The position numbers were made by a program, and so were the translations under genes. 64,000 bases of DNA. It comes from Parietichytrium sp. I65-24A (taxonomy: Eukaryota; Sar; Bigyra; Thraustochytrida; Thraustochytriidae). Below are positions 63,509 to 64,000 of this stretch, piece after piece. The DNA lies in contig BLSF01000005.1 in the NCBI GenBank assembly GCA_012862575.1, positions 372,001 through 436,000 on the forward strand, given 5' to 3'. Under the pieces are notes generated by a model that worked only from the letters and a program-made list of their open reading frames with translations, ran no database searches and was not told where the DNA came from. How positions within the stretch are numbered: position 1 is the stretch's first letter; the number at the start of each line of letters is the position of its first letter.

Positions 63509-64000
63509 TAGTTGCGCGTAGATTAGCCAAAATATATGTTCTTGCTGTACTCTTTATCTATTTTACAGAAACCTCTTCCATTGCTTTGCTCGCTATGATA
63601 ATGCGAAATCGCTAGCTGATTCCCGCGAGCTCTCGTCTGTTCCAGCAATTCTTGATGTGCGCCGACAAGACCACGCCGACGCGTTTCATTCATAACATAC
63701 TTTTCGTTTTATTCATAACATACTTTTAGTTTTATTTTGATTGAGATGATGCCTTCTACAAGCTCTATGTAACCTCTTTAGCAGTCTGCTACACACCATC
63801 TACCTCTGCTTCCACGCTACTCGTGTTTTAGTAGCATGAGATTAACTTTAAGCTTATGCTCTTTCAATTCTTCAGTAATCAGTCGTACGATGGGTTAGGC
63901 GAGTGATCTGCGGAACCAAAGTGAAGGGCCTGCGGAACCAAAGTGACAGGCCCTTCCACCGCAAAGAGGAAAACATAGGAAAACTAGGAAAACATAGGGA
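63509..64000. other. 3' flank with short direct repeats, right edge
   Basis: About 490 bp with no gene seen. TTCATAACATACTTTT occurs twice in tandem (63690-63705 and 63711-63726), and GCGGAACCAAAGTGA occurs twice (63910-63924 and 63931-63945). The last bases carry repeated AAAACATAGG words. These look like simple local duplications. Confidence 0.6.

Overview
The window looks like nuclear DNA of a flagellated unicellular eukaryote. There is no operon structure. Genes are separated by 0.3-2.4 kb spacers, several short GT-AG introns can be placed exactly, and the gene content is eukaryotic: ESCRT-I TSG101, GATOR2 MIOS, MON2, mitochondrial ATAD3, an M1 aminopeptidase of the leukotriene A4 hydrolase type, and the axonemal protein CFAP21/EFHB. 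Most genes are single long exons, including a 7.6-kb channel gene and a 6-kb MON2 gene. CFAP21 implies a flagellum. The compact gene style, a CNGK-like four-repeat channel and a one-exon-per-repeat LRR gene (a pattern known from brown algae) make a stramenopile, perhaps a labyrinthulomycete, my best guess. That is inference only.

Layout. 1-512: 5' part of a small secretory/membrane protein gene (minus) running off the left edge. 2897-3316: second small type I membrane protein (minus). 4761-6548: acidic low-complexity protein with a Asp-Pro hexanucleotide tract and four copies of an AVERP motif. 6872-8773: protein with a duplicated, unrecognised domain. 10194-11321: protein with a VHL beta-like domain. 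11542-19134: four-repeat cyclic-nucleotide-gated channel. 21328-22659: TSG101. 23462-27532: MIOS. 28775-33286: five-module EF-hand protein. 33653-35428: ATAD3. 37668-40073: direct tandem duplication (with one ambiguous base at the junction) that makes a truncated first copy and an intact second copy of FAD synthase (39752-40492). 41399-43553: two-exon M1 aminopeptidase. 44375-47735: two-exon PH-like protein. 48128-50187: five-exon TPR protein. 50987-54613: 21-exon LRR gene. 55312-61185: MON2. 62249-63508: CFAP21/EFHB.

Common themes. Several genes serve endomembrane traffic and nutrient signalling (TSG101, MIOS, MON2), others mitochondria and cofactors (ATAD3, FAD synthase), and two suggest sensory or calcium/cyclic nucleotide signalling (channel, EF-hand protein). 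They are not arranged as a functional cluster. The most unusual structures are the LRR gene, whose 20 introns are all in phase 2 and mostly bound exact 84-nt repeats; the four-in-one channel with a degenerate third pore; the FAD synthase duplication; and two 10-bp words, CTGAATTCTG and TACCGGTACT, that recur only in spacers. I saw no tRNA, rRNA, CRISPR array or recognisable transposon.
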